DNA of 64,000 nucleotides from Lacihabitans sp. CCS-44 (GCF_024343735.1 NZ_RJUE01000058.1:1-64000), one strand, 5' to 3'. Positions 17,848 to 27,393 are shown, counted from the stretch's first letter. Made by a program: numbers and translations. The notes: a model not told the origin generated them from the sequence alone.

Positions 17848-19451
17848 CCTTTTTTTAGTCTAAATATGCTGTAAATCAAAGTTTTGTCGTTTTCGTAGAA
17901 GTTTTTAACTAAAACTTTTTGGTAACCTTTTTTGTCAATCATTTTGTCAAAGATAATATTCATTTTTGGGTCAGCCAATTTGCTTTGAAAACTTATGAAA
18001 TAGAGATTTTGGAGTTCTTTGTTTTCTAGATAATCACGATAGAAAACTTCCTCGGGATTATCCAAATAAGCCATAAGTTCTCCTTTTTGGGTTAAAAAAC
18101 CACGCTTGAACTTATCCTGTTTGGTAATACAGAGCAACTGCGTACTGATGCCCCAGTCTAGCTCCACAAATTCACCCTTGACAGGTTTTACATATTCAGC
18201 GAGTTCGTTTATTTTATTGCTCCAAAAGGGATTGGGAGTTTTGTTTGTCAATGCGTAAACGTAAGTCGAAAAGTTATTAAGATTGTAGATTATGACTACT
18301 ACGAAAAATAACCAACTAATTTTTGTGCCCAACAAATTGTAAACGCCATAAAATACACAAATGGTAAAAAACGGAAATAAGGTATAGAAATGCCACAGGT
18401 TTCGGGCATTTTCGACCACAAATATTTGAGCACTGATGCAAAGAATTATACATACAAAAAACAGGTAGTAGATGTCTCCATTATCGTTTTGTTTTTTCCA
18501 TATTTTTCTGATAACCAGCAAAGTATAAATAATAAATACCGTGAGGCACACCTCAAATAGATAGAAGAAAGTCTGGTAAATACCCTTTGAAAGAGAGTTG
18601 TAACCAAAGGTTTCTTCTGAGATCAAATATTGAATTCTATAAAAACCGGTTCCGTCAAAAATACCTTTGCCAAAATAGTAAAACAGCTGAATTTTGGTTT
18701 TGATAAACTCCAAGTCAATGCCTATGTTCGAAGAACTAACCATGCCTGGGTTCAGCTTGTTGAAACCAATGAACAATATAAATTCGAACAAAAAAGTAAG
18801 GCCGAGGAATTTAGCGAAAGTCAGTTTTTCTTTTTTGGTTTCCAGTAAAAAAACAAGGATTAGGCTGCTAAAAAGGAGTGCATTAGAAAACCAGATAAAG
18901 TTTATTTTGTTGAAAATACCTAATGCCAATACAAGAGGTAAAAAATATAGATTTGATTGTTTTTTGCTTTGTAAGTATTTGAAAATAAGTAAAATGCTTA
19001 AAATCTTGCAAAAATACTCAATAGCAATGGGACCTACATCAGTCCTAACCATCGTTATAAAGGTGGATTCCGTAACCAGTGCCATCAAAATGAACCAAGC
19101 TAAAAGTGGCTTTTTGAAAGAGATATTGACCGCCTTGTATACCAGCAAAAGGCTTATCATACTCAGCAGTATCATTGGAATTCTGACGCTGAAGTAATTG
19201 AATCCAAAAAATTTAAAAATAGGAATGAAAATCCAAGATTTTAAGGCTCCAATGTAAGAAATAACGAAAAAAGTGATGCCGCCAATTTTGCGTGCTATGT
19301 AGGTGGTGTGGTTGATTTCGCCTAAAGAGAGATTGGCGAAAAGTATTTCATCTGTTTGTAAACCAGGCCTTTCTAAGAATAAGCTAGCCAAAGCACCGAA
19401 CAATAATATAGGGAGGATGATAGAGAGATACCGCCAAATATTATTTGTCAT
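17844..19451 (-). CDS. Integral membrane glycosyltransferase (GT39/ArnT-like, GT-C fold)
   Basis: 535 residues with about 10-11 membrane helices and a soluble C-terminal part of about 120 residues. The first periplasmic loop carries an acidic pair, TDE with Asp34 and Glu35, where GT-C enzymes keep catalytic acids. Such enzymes transfer a sugar from a polyprenyl-phosphate carrier to an acceptor on the outer face of the inner membrane. The 4-bp overlap with the GT2 gene supports a two-step donor-making and transfer unit. Acceptor unknown. Confidence 0.75.
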   Translation of the reverse strand: MTNNIWRYLSIILPILLFGALASLFLERPGLQTDEILFANLSLGEINHTTYIARKIGGITFFVISYIGALKSWIFIPIFKFFGFNYFSVRIPMILLSMISLLLVYKAVNISFKKPLLAWFILMALVTESTFITMVRTDVGPIAIEYFCKILSILLIFKYLQSKKQSNLYFLPLVLALGIFNKINFIWFSNALLFSSLILVFLLETKKEKLTFAKFLGLTFLFEFILFIGFNKLNPGMVSSSNIGIDLEFIKTKIQLFYYFGKGIFDGTGFYRIQYLISEETFGYNSLSKGIYQTFFYLFEVCLTVFIIYTLLVIRKIWKKQNDNGDIYYLFFVCIILCISAQIFVVENARNLWHFYTLFPFFTICVFYGVYNLLGTKISWLFFVVVIIYNLNNFSTYVYALTNKTPNPFWSNKINELAEYVKPVKGEFVELDWGISTQLLCITKQDKFKRGFLTQKGELMAYLDNPEEVFYRDYLENKELQNLYFISFQSKLADPKMNIIFDKMIDKKGYQKVLVKNFYENDKTLIYSIFRLKKG

Positions 19452-19616
19452 ATAAGAAGTCTTTTGTTTTGTAAATAGTGATTTTCTGAGGAAAATATCT
19501 AAAGGTAATGCGGCCAGAGCCTCAAATGTTCGTTTCCGCAGACATTTAAGAATTTCTTAAACCAAACTACAAATATATTAGGATTACTTCAAAAGTGCCA
19601 ATTAATGGATACCTTA

Positions 19617-19656
19617 AAATAAAAAATGAGATGTAATTTGTGATTACACCTCATTT
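19617..19656 (-). terminator. Rho-independent terminator of the second TldE-type gene
   Basis: On the minus strand, AAATGAGGTGTAAT, a 5-base loop and ATTACATCTCATTT form a stem of 14 pairs with one mismatch, followed by a T-rich tract. It lies 18 bp after the stop codon at 19674. Confidence 0.85.
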
Positions 19657-19673
19657 ATAAAGAAAATATGCTT

Positions 19674-20990
19674 TTAAACCGCGTCGCTCAAACTTGAGAA
19701 TGTAAAGTCTCTGATTTTGAGTGGCGGTACCAAATTTCCCGCAATTCTAACTGGTTTTCCCATTTCCTCTAAGTTATTGAGCATAATAACCGGGCTTTCG
19801 TTGAAACGGAAGTTTTTTACTGGGAACTTGATTTTTCCGTTTTCGATATAGAAAGTTCCGTCTCTGGTAAGGCCTGTGTAGAGCAATGTTTGAGGGTCAA
19901 CAGCTCTGATATACCACAGTCGGGTAACCAAAATTCCTTTATCTGTGCCTTTTATCAGGTCGGCAAGCGACTTATCTCCACCAGCCATTATAAACGAATT
20001 GGGTGGTGGAGTGGCTTTTACTCCTTTTTTATCTGCCCAAAAACGCGAATAGGTCATGTTTTTAACTATACCGTTTTCTATCCAATATATTTTTTCCTGC
20101 GGACGGCCATCTTGCGAGAAAGGCGAACCAGGATTTTCGGCATTCATTGGGTCAGAGTAGATGTTTACTCTTTCGTCAAAAAGTTTCTCACCCAGTTTGG
20201 TTTCGCCTCCTTTTTTACTCAAAAAACTCCGGCCTTCATCTGCATTGCGGGCGTCCATGCTTCGCATCATGTTTTGTAGCAAATCTACAGCTGCTGCGGG
20301 TTCTAATATTACTGTGTATTTTCCGGGTTCCAAAGCTTGTGCCGAAGCCGAAGCTTTGGCTTTTTGCATAGCTATTTCGGTTACTTTTTTGGTGTTCAAC
20401 AAGGACACATCGTTGAAGTCTTGGATACCATAGCCCGAACCCAAACCATCGTCAGTTCTAACGGTAATGGTGAAGTCCACCTGAGTAGCCTTGTTATAGA
20501 CAAAAAGGCCTTTAGAGTTACCCATGGCCGTGAAACCGGCGGAGTCCTCCATATAACCAGCTGCCGTAAGTTTGTTTTCCCTACAGGGCAAAATGCTGTC
20601 TAAAGCCGCTTTAGCTCTTAGATTTGGATCGATTTTGGCCGTATTTTCCGAAAAAGTATTTGTATTTAAGTAAGTTTGAGGGCCGAGCATGGGCATATAT
20701 TCGGAGTTCTCGGGTGCCAATCTGGCAATTTCCTCTGCTCTCCTCACCGTTTTTTCAAGAGAGGCGTCGTCAAATTCGTTGATAGTGGCAGTACCTGATT
20801 TTTTGCCATAAACTGAGGTTACCGATAAGGATTGGTTTTCGGATTCACCGCTGGTAGATACCGTGTTTCTGGCATATCGAATATTGCCCGTACGAGTGCC
20901 GCTAAGGTTTACACTCATTTCGTCGGCTTTGGAATACGCCAACACCTTATCAATGATTTTCTTGGCTTCTTCTTTAGTTAATATTTTCAT
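19674..20990 (-). CDS. TldD/PmbA family protein, TldE type (second copy)
   Basis: 438 residues, collinear with the protein at 13742-15079; shared blocks include GNIRYARNTVST, ATINEFDDASLEKTVRRAEE and the C-terminal KIRDFTFSSLSDAV. Like that copy it lacks HExxxH and any signal peptide. It lies 69 bp after the second TldD-type gene, so the pair is likely one transcript ending at a strong terminator. It most likely arose by duplication of a TldD-TldE unit, with the glycosyltransferase genes now between the copies. Confidence 0.88.
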   Translation of the reverse strand: MKILTKEEAKKIIDKVLAYSKADEMSVNLSGTRTGNIRYARNTVSTSGESENQSLSVTSVYGKKSGTATINEFDDASLEKTVRRAEEIARLAPENSEYMPMLGPQTYLNTNTFSENTAKIDPNLRAKAALDSILPCRENKLTAAGYMEDSAGFTAMGNSKGLFVYNKATQVDFTITVRTDDGLGSGYGIQDFNDVSLLNTKKVTEIAMQKAKASASAQALEPGKYTVILEPAAAVDLLQNMMRSMDARNADEGRSFLSKKGGETKLGEKLFDERVNIYSDPMNAENPGSPFSQDGRPQEKIYWIENGIVKNMTYSRFWADKKGVKATPPPNSFIMAGGDKSLADLIKGTDKGILVTRLWYIRAVDPQTLLYTGLTRDGTFYIENGKIKFPVKNFRFNESPVIMLNNLEEMGKPVRIAGNLVPPLKIRDFTFSSLSDAV

Positions 20991-21059
20991 TTTGTTTAAA
21001 TCTATTTTTTGAAAAAGATTGAGATTTCAGGTCCGACTTTCGTCTGACCGCACATCAAA

Positions 21060-22706
21060 TTAAATCTTTCTGCCCGTGTTAATTACATTTATACCATTGA
21101 AACGAGTAGTCGAACTACCATGCGACACCGCCGATACTTGCGAAGGTTGTCCTTTGCCGTCAAAAAACGACCCGAAAGTACGATAATCGTCTTTGTCGCA
21201 TACCTGCACACACGAGTTCCAAAACTCTTGGGTGTTAGATTGATACGCCACGTCGTCGAGCATTCCTGCAATTTCTCCGTTTTTGATTTCGTAGAAAAGC
21301 TGCCCGCCAAACTGGAAGTTATAGCGTTGCTGGTCAATAGAATAAGAGCCTCGTCCGACGATATAAATTCCTTTTTCTACGCCTTTTATCATATCCAAAA
21401 CGCTCAATTTGTCTTTTCCAGGAAGCAAAGAAACATTTGGCATACGTTGGAACTGAACAGAATCCCAGTTGTCGGCATAGCAACATCCGTGCGATTCTTT
21501 TTCACCCAAAATATTCACTTGGTCTCTGATAGCTTGGTAGTTTACCAATACACCGTCTTTTATCAAATTCCATTGTTTAGATGGTACGCCTTCGTCGTCG
21601 TATCCTACCGTTCCAAGAGCATTTGGCTGTGTTTTGTCAGCAACTATGGTCACGTTTTTGCTTCCATAGTTGAAGTTTCCAGTTTTCCATTTGTCTAACG
21701 TAGCGAAACTTGTGCCAGCGTAGTTGGCTTCGTAGCCCAACACTCGGTCAAGTTCTAGCGGATGACCAACAGATTCGTGGATAGTAAGACCCAAGTGGTT
21801 TGGATCGAGTACCAAGTCATATTTGCCGGCGGGTACCGACTTCGCTGTTATTTTTTCTTTGGCTTGCTTGGCAGCCATTATGGCGTCTTCCACCATGTCG
21901 TAAGAGTTTCTGTAGCCTACCAAGCCAATTGGCCCAGGTATTTTTTCAGAAGCCAAACCATCGAGGTACTCGTAACCCATGCCCATTGGGGAACTTATAG
22001 CATCGCGGGTTTTGAATTTCCCTGCGGCTTTGTCTACTGCAGTTACTGTAAATGTAGGCCATATTCTGTGAATATCTTGGTCGATATATGAACCATCAGA
22101 CGAGGCGAAGTATTTTTGTTCGTTTACAAAAAATAGGTTGGAAGTAACGAAGCCAGCACCATTTTTCATGGCCTCGCCGTTTACTTTCATCAACAAATCT
22201 ATTTTTTCTTGAATAGGTATCTCGAAGGCATTTTTTACGATGGGCGTTTTCCAACTTACTTCGCCTACACCTTTTTGTGGGGCTAGAATTACAGGCTCCG
22301 TCTGTATTTTGGCATTAGCTTTGGCTATAGCCACGGCTGTTTCGGCACATTTGGCTATGCCTTCTTTGCTCACATCGCTGGTGGCCGAAAACCCCCAAGT
22401 GCCATTGGCTATCACTCTGATGCCCACACCGTAAGACTCTGCGTTTACGATATTTTGAACCTTGGTTTCGCGGGTAAACAAAAACTGCTGCAAATAACGA
22501 CCAATACGCACATCGGTGTAGGTAGCACCTTTGCTGCGGGCGGCATTGAGGGCAATATCCGACATTAGTTTCTTTTGGGCAGCGTCAGCGGGTGTTTCGA
22601 GGAGATGCTCTGGCGTGGTGGCGTTTCCAATAATCGGAATACCAGCACCTACCAAGGCACCCATACCGAGCCCAGAAAGCTGCATAAATTTCCTTCTATC
22701 CATCAT
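21060..22706 (-). CDS. TldD family metallopeptidase with Tat signal (second copy)
   Basis: 548 residues. The N-terminus DRRKFMQLSGLGMGALVGAG again fits a twin-arginine signal; the start may be the first or the second Met. HESVGH is at residues 310-315. The protein is collinear with the 15190-16830 product, including the SHGCCYAD segment and the C-terminal SAVSHGSST and FDG/FNGINVINTGRKI ends. The pair may act on different peptides or form mixed dimers with the other TldE, but the sequence does not decide this. Confidence 0.88.
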   Translation of the reverse strand: MMDRRKFMQLSGLGMGALVGAGIPIIGNATTPEHLLETPADAAQKKLMSDIALNAARSKGATYTDVRIGRYLQQFLFTRETKVQNIVNAESYGVGIRVIANGTWGFSATSDVSKEGIAKCAETAVAIAKANAKIQTEPVILAPQKGVGEVSWKTPIVKNAFEIPIQEKIDLLMKVNGEAMKNGAGFVTSNLFFVNEQKYFASSDGSYIDQDIHRIWPTFTVTAVDKAAGKFKTRDAISSPMGMGYEYLDGLASEKIPGPIGLVGYRNSYDMVEDAIMAAKQAKEKITAKSVPAGKYDLVLDPNHLGLTIHESVGHPLELDRVLGYEANYAGTSFATLDKWKTGNFNYGSKNVTIVADKTQPNALGTVGYDDEGVPSKQWNLIKDGVLVNYQAIRDQVNILGEKESHGCCYADNWDSVQFQRMPNVSLLPGKDKLSVLDMIKGVEKGIYIVGRGSYSIDQQRYNFQFGGQLFYEIKNGEIAGMLDDVAYQSNTQEFWNSCVQVCDKDDYRTFGSFFDGKGQPSQVSAVSHGSSTTRFNGINVINTGRKI

Positions 22707-22853
22707 AAGGGTTTCGTTTGGTGATAAAATTTGAATAGTAAATGTATTTATTTTTTGAAATAAAAAAACAAAAACGCTTACAAATTCTGATTTTCTGGGT
22801 ATGAGGTGGCGTATTTGGTAGATAAGTGTTTATTACCAAAAAAATATTTAAAA

Positions 22854-22943
22854 ATGAAGCATCGAAAAGCCAATAAAGTGCGTCTATATAAGTGGAATTT
22901 AATTGGGATGGTGTGGAGTTTTCACCCTGAAAAAATTAAATAA
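22854..22943 (+). CDS. Possible 29-residue basic small protein
   Basis: An ATG reading frame encodes a short Lys/Arg- and Trp-containing peptide beginning MKHRKANKVRLYKW and ending HPEKIK. A hairpin with a T-run follows 17 bp later, which suggests a short transcript ends here, either a small mRNA or a small RNA. I do not recognise the peptide and no firm promoter was found. It lies in the divergent space between the TldD-type gene and the S74 gene. Confidence 0.3.
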   Translation: MKHRKANKVRLYKWNLIGMVWSFHPEKIK

Positions 22944-22959
22944 CTGGGATTAGTGTAGG

Positions 22960-22996
22960 AATTGCGACTCATATCTTTTGGGTCGCGATTTTTTTT
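22960..22996 (+). terminator. Rho-independent terminator on the plus strand
   Basis: ATTGCGAC and GTCGCGAT pair over 8 bp (one G-T) around a 13-base loop, then eight Ts follow. Nothing annotated lies upstream on this strand except the possible 29-residue frame. Confidence 0.65.
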
Positions 22997-23182
22997 GGAT
23001 TGGGTTTTGTGTCTCAATTCCTAAACTTTTTAATTTACTTCAAATCTTATTTAGTTCACTTTGGAAGATTTGTTGCCTTAAAATCAGTTTTTTCGTTTTT
23101 GCATGAGATTTGAATTTTTGATTTACTAAATTTACCGCGATTTAGATTCCATTATCAAAAACAAAATTCTCCCATTACAGCA

Positions 23183-24655
23183 ATGAAAAAACTACTCGTA
23201 ATTCTCACGATTTTTTTAGCCAAAACCAATTTGTCCGCACAAGTAAATGTTGTTTCACCTACTGACGGAAGTTTAACTATTTTTCCAAAAGGAATTATAG
23301 ATAACCGAACTTATGACCCTTCAAAAAACTTTAAATTTATCGCACTTGGAGACAGTGCTTTTAAATCAAACGCTACTGGTGGCGATGGCGTTGTGGCAAT
23401 AGGTAACAAAGCAATGGCAAAATCGCAAAGTGTTGGTTATAGTGTAGCTATTGGTGAAAAATCAATGTATAATGCTACTACTGGATATGCCAATGTGGCG
23501 GTTGGAGGAGCAACTCTAATGAATAATACGGGGTATGGTAACACTGCAATAGGAGAAGGGGTTTTAACTAAAAATACATCTGGGATTAGTAACACTGGTT
23601 TAGGTTGGGGTTCATTAAGTTCTAATATTAACGGAAGTAGAAATGTTGCCATTGGAACCAATACTTTAGCTAACGCTAAATCTACTACCGATAACATTGC
23701 AATTGGGACAAACGCTTTGAATGCAATAAATCATGAAAATCTGTCTTATACAAGACAAACCAATATGATTTCAATTGGTAGTTACTCCTCACAAAATCTC
23801 CAAGTTGAACTCGGAGCCTCAGGTTTTGATATTGGAAATATAATCATTGGTAATTACTCATTTTATAATGCAGCTTATGGTAGAGGTAATGTTACTTTGG
23901 GGCATAATACTTTATACTACGCATCAAATACAAACTCAAACACTGCAATAGGGAATAATTCACTACACAAGCTAAATGTTGGCTCTGCAGTGAATTACAA
24001 CGGAAACACAGCTACGGGAGATCATTCTCTATCCGAACTTATTTTAGGTTCAAATAATACCGCTACTGGAATTGCTTCTGGAAATAGCTTAATAAATGGA
24101 GAAAATAATACTTTTTTAGGCATTTCGTCTGGAGTAATTGATATTCCTTCTGGAGAATTTGTTAATAATTCAATGGCTCTTGGTGCAACAGCAAAAGTAA
24201 ATGCCTCCAATAAAGTTGTTATAGGAAATGCTTCGGTTTCTCAAATTGGTGGATATGCATCTTGGGTGAATTATTCTGACAGAAGATTAAAGGAAAATAT
24301 AGTTTATAACAATAATCTTGGGCTTAGCTTTATCAATGCTCTAAGAACGGCTTCGTACACCTACAAAGCTGATAGCAATAAACGCCGCCGTGATGGACTG
24401 ATAGCACAAGATGTACAGGAAGTACTAAAAGACCAAGGAGTAGAATTTAGCGGATTGATACAAGACAATGACACCACCAAAACCTTGAATTTATCTTACA
24501 CAGAATTGGTCATTCCTTTGATAAATGCCGTAAAAGAGCTCTCAAACCAAAGCAACAACTTAAAAGCCGAAATGAACGCCATGCAAAAAGATATGGAAAC
24601 ACTAAAGTCGCTCATTCAAGCCAAAATAGACGTTAAATCTCCAACTGACAAATAA
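23183..24655 (+). CDS. Secreted tail-fibre-like protein with C-terminal S74 chaperone domain
   Basis: 490 residues. A signal peptide covers residues 1-20 (cut near LSAQ). Residues about 50-345 are a run of degenerate repeats of the form N-x-A-I-G (NTAIGEGVL, NVAIGTNTL, NIAIGTNAL), as in YadA-like head domains, which form left-handed beta-rolls in trimers. The C-terminus has SDRRLKENI near residue 368 and QDVQEVL, the signature of peptidase S74 intramolecular chaperones that help trimerise phage tail spikes and then cut themselves off; a coiled coil follows. It is probably a surface trimeric fibre. A tiny lipoprotein frame follows 10 bp later. Confidence 0.85.
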   Translation: MKKLLVILTIFLAKTNLSAQVNVVSPTDGSLTIFPKGIIDNRTYDPSKNFKFIALGDSAFKSNATGGDGVVAIGNKAMAKSQSVGYSVAIGEKSMYNATTGYANVAVGGATLMNNTGYGNTAIGEGVLTKNTSGISNTGLGWGSLSSNINGSRNVAIGTNTLANAKSTTDNIAIGTNALNAINHENLSYTRQTNMISIGSYSSQNLQVELGASGFDIGNIIIGNYSFYNAAYGRGNVTLGHNTLYYASNTNSNTAIGNNSLHKLNVGSAVNYNGNTATGDHSLSELILGSNNTATGIASGNSLINGENNTFLGISSGVIDIPSGEFVNNSMALGATAKVNASNKVVIGNASVSQIGGYASWVNYSDRRLKENIVYNNNLGLSFINALRTASYTYKADSNKRRRDGLIAQDVQEVLKDQGVEFSGLIQDNDTTKTLNLSYTELVIPLINAVKELSNQSNNLKAEMNAMQKDMETLKSLIQAKIDVKSPTDK

Positions 24656-24665
24656 AGATTTTGAA

Positions 24666-24764
24666 ATGAAACAATTATTGATTTTATCTTTTGTATCTAT
24701 TTTAGTATTTAGCTGCAAGCCAAGTGAGATTTTGGAGCCTATCAGTTCGAAAACTCAAATATAA
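24666..24764 (+). CDS. Tiny lipoprotein (32 residues), possibly a remnant
   Basis: ATG opens a frame with a perfect lipoprotein signal: Lys at position 3, a hydrophobic core and lipobox LVFSC, with Cys at residue 17. Only 15 residues follow before TAA. It starts 10 bp after the S74 gene and ahead of that unit's terminator, so it is probably co-transcribed. It may be a true mini-lipoprotein or the 5' stump of a decayed one. Confidence 0.5.
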   Translation: MKQLLILSFVSILVFSCKPSEILEPISSKTQI

Positions 24765-24853
24765 GTTATCTTACAAGTTCAGGAACACCACTTAATGCGT
24801 TTGTTTTGAGAGTTGCAGAGTAGAATAATTGAAAAATAGGCGTCTAAATAAAA

Positions 24854-24883
24854 GCGATTCAATATTTTGAGTCGCATTTTTTT
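24854..24883 (+). terminator. Terminator of the S74 gene unit
   Basis: GCGATTC and GAGTCGC pair over 7 bp (one G-T) around an 8-base loop, followed by seven Ts. Confidence 0.7.
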
Positions 24884-24936
24884 ATAAATTGGTATCATAT
24901 TTCTAAGAAAGAACAATAAAAAACCTTCTCTTACCG

Positions 24937-25326
24937 ATGAGAATGAACACCTCCTTAAAATCTTTTTCTGAATATCTTCAAAATATTCCTGATGAATCAA
25001 AACCGAAACTTTTGGAATTGATGGCTATTATAAAGGAAGTCGTTCCGCAAGCTGAAGAGGGAATAAGTTATGGTATTCCAACCTACAAATATCTTGGTGG
25101 ACTTGTGGCGGTTGGGGCTACCAAATTACATGTGGCTTTCTATGTTATGAGCAATGTTGTATTGAGCCATTTCGAAAGTCGGCTCCATGGCATGGATTAC
25201 ACTACAGGCACTATTAGATTTAAGTTTGATGCCGTTTTGCCCAAAAGTCTTATTCAAGAAATCGTCAAAATTAGAATAGAGGACAACGAGTATATTGACA
25301 GTCAGCGGAAGGCGAAGAAAAAGTAA
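24937..25326 (+). CDS. DUF1801 (YdhG/iron-chaperone-like) protein
   Basis: 129 residues, soluble. EEGISYGIPTYKYLGGLVAVGATKLHVAFYVM (about residues 40-71) is characteristic of the DUF1801/YdhG family, which has a frataxin-like fold. Roles suggested for relatives include iron handling, but none is proven in this phylum. The start could be Met1 or Met3. It is convergent with the thioredoxin gene, with one base between the stops and no terminator in between. Confidence 0.8.
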   Translation: MRMNTSLKSFSEYLQNIPDESKPKLLELMAIIKEVVPQAEEGISYGIPTYKYLGGLVAVGATKLHVAFYVMSNVVLSHFESRLHGMDYTTGTIRFKFDAVLPKSLIQEIVKIRIEDNEYIDSQRKAKKK

Positions 25327-25327
25327 C

Positions 25328-25780
25328 TTATTTCCTGCTATCCAATATCTTTTGACCCAAATTAATCAAGTCTGGAGCCGTACGAAATCCTGGCGATTTG
25401 GTGATAAGTTCGCCCTCGGGTGTAACAAACATTAGGGTAGGATAAGCCTCAATTTCAAATTTCTGAGCTAAAGTTGCTCCTTCTGGCTGCTCACCGTCTA
25501 ACGCCATATTCACAAAGTTGGCATTAAAAAAATCGCCTGCTGATTTTTCTGTGAAAGTGTATTTTTTGAGTTGTTTGCAGGGGCCGCACCAAGTGGCATA
25601 TATGTCTAAGAAAACGACTTTGTTTTCTTTTTTTGCCAAATCTAGGGCTTGCTGCCAGTTGCCTTTTTGAAAGTGAATTCCATCGGCGGTATCTTGTTTA
25701 AAGTCAACTTTTGGGTTACTTCTGAAATATAAAAAGGCTATTATGCCGAGAACAACAATCGCTATGAGGATGTTTTTCAT
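25328..25780 (-). CDS. Thioredoxin-family protein, membrane-anchored
   Basis: 150 residues. An N-terminal helix (residues 4-18) serves as signal anchor, followed by a thioredoxin domain with the active site WCGPC at residues 64-68 and the cis-proline segment EAYPTLMFV near residue 115. Low-potential CGPC and periplasmic placement suggest a disulfide reductase or a reductant-passing protein for envelope proteins. It appears to be a single-gene unit. Confidence 0.88.
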   Translation of the reverse strand: MKNILIAIVVLGIIAFLYFRSNPKVDFKQDTADGIHFQKGNWQQALDLAKKENKVVFLDIYATWCGPCKQLKKYTFTEKSAGDFFNANFVNMALDGEQPEGATLAQKFEIEAYPTLMFVTPEGELITKSPGFRTAPDLINLGQKILDSRK

Positions 25781-25989
25781 ACTATTTTTGCTTTTTTTGG
25801 TATGTTGGTTATTAGTAGAACAAAATTTAAAATGATTTTAATTCAATAATCCCGCAAGATTTCTAAATTTACTCTCTGTATTGTGATTCGCCGAATTATT
25901 CAGCTAAGAATGTTGACAATCACAATACAATTGATTTTCAACCTTTAATAAATGCGTGTCGGATACTGAGTTTTCGATATTTTTTAGTG

Positions 25990-27378
25990 ATGATAAACAT
26001 AAACTATTCTCTCAAAACACAAGATTTACAATCCAAATTAAATACATTTTGGAAACTTTCTGGTGAAAAAATCCGCTCCATCCAAACCGAGTATGACGAT
26101 AATGATGGTTCTCCTGTTTTTACCAAAAATGGCAAATATACCACCAGGGGTTGGACAGAATGGACGCAAGGATTTCAGTACGGTTCGGCCATTTTGCAGT
26201 TTGATGCTACAGACGAGGCCGATTTTCTAGAAATTGGAAGAAAGAAAACGCTAGAGAAAATGGCTCCGCATATCAGTCATGTTGGTGTGCATGATCATGG
26301 CTTCAACAATGTGAGTACTTATGGCAATTTGCTCCGATTGATGCGAGAAGGCAAAATTGCCCAGAATGATTGGGAACAAAATTTCTACGAATTGGCCTTG
26401 AAGATTTCGGGTGCTGTGCAGGCCAGCAGATGGACAGACATCAAAGACGACGGTGGATTTATACATTCGTTCAATGGGGCACATTCCTTGTTTGTGGACA
26501 CCATTCGTTCATGCAGAGCTTTGATGATTAGCCACCAATTGGGCCATGTTTTTCAGGGTGAAGGGGATGCCAAAATCAGCCTTTTGGAGCGAGCCATCAA
26601 GCATATAGAGGCCACAGCAAACTTTTCGGTTTTTTATGGCGAAGGTAGAGATATTTATGATGCATGGGGTCGAACTGCTCACGAGTGTGTTTTCAATGTA
26701 AAAGACGGAAATTATCGTTGTCCCAATTCACAGCAAGGCTACACAGGTTTCAGTACTTGGACACGTGGACTTGCTTGGGCTATGTGTGGATTTGCGGAGC
26801 AGTTGGAATGTCTCGAAATATTGGATGGAATGGAATTAGAGTCTGTCGGAGGGCGATCTTACATCAAAAATTTTATGCTAAAAGCAGCCAAAGCTACTTG
26901 TGACTTTTATATCGAAAATACGCCAATTTGTGGAATTCCATATTGGGACACTGGAGCTCCAAATTTGCACAAAATGGGCGATTATCTCAACGAAAAAGCC
27001 AATCCTTTTAACGACCATGAGCCTGTGGATAGCTCAGCAGCAGCCATTGCGGCCCAAGGTTTGTTGCGATTTGGTAAATATCTAAAAGAAAATGGTGATG
27101 CAAAAACCGGAGAAAAATACTGGCAAACAGGATTGACGGTCATGAATTCGCTTTTGGAAGAACCCTATTTGAGTACCGATGAAAACCACCAAGGATTGCT
27201 TTTGCACACCATTTATCACCAACCCAACGGCTGGGATTTTGTGCCAGAAGGAAGCAAAATACCTTACGGAGAATCATGCATGTGGGGCGATTATCATTTC
27301 AGAGAAGTGGCTCTTTATTTGCAAAAACACATAAATAATGAGCCTTATTATACCTTTTTTAACTGTTTGCCTAAGTAA
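25990..27378 (+). CDS. Glycoside hydrolase of the (alpha/alpha)6 type, GH88-like
   Basis: 462 residues with no signal peptide, so cytosolic. The first possible start (25987) is GTG and ATG follows at once; ATG is used here. Blocks VGVHDHGFNN (about residue 98), YTGFSTWTRGLAWAM (about residue 250) and DSSAAAIAAQGLLRFG (about residue 343) fit unsaturated glucuronyl/galacturonyl hydrolases of GH88 or the related GH105. Such enzymes release unsaturated uronic acids from oligosaccharides made by polysaccharide lyases. It is the first gene of a plus-strand catabolic run. Confidence 0.75.
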   Translation: MININYSLKTQDLQSKLNTFWKLSGEKIRSIQTEYDDNDGSPVFTKNGKYTTRGWTEWTQGFQYGSAILQFDATDEADFLEIGRKKTLEKMAPHISHVGVHDHGFNNVSTYGNLLRLMREGKIAQNDWEQNFYELALKISGAVQASRWTDIKDDGGFIHSFNGAHSLFVDTIRSCRALMISHQLGHVFQGEGDAKISLLERAIKHIEATANFSVFYGEGRDIYDAWGRTAHECVFNVKDGNYRCPNSQQGYTGFSTWTRGLAWAMCGFAEQLECLEILDGMELESVGGRSYIKNFMLKAAKATCDFYIENTPICGIPYWDTGAPNLHKMGDYLNEKANPFNDHEPVDSSAAAIAAQGLLRFGKYLKENGDAKTGEKYWQTGLTVMNSLLEEPYLSTDENHQGLLLHTIYHQPNGWDFVPEGSKIPYGESCMWGDYHFREVALYLQKHINNEPYYTFFNCLPK

Positions 27379-27393
27379 TATTTAACCCATAAA

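Noticed and set aside
23600-24240. DNA-level tandem repeat within the S74 gene
   Set aside because: The periodicity is in the protein (NxAIG units) and is degenerate at the DNA level; it reflects the beta-roll fold rather than a mobile or variable repeat.
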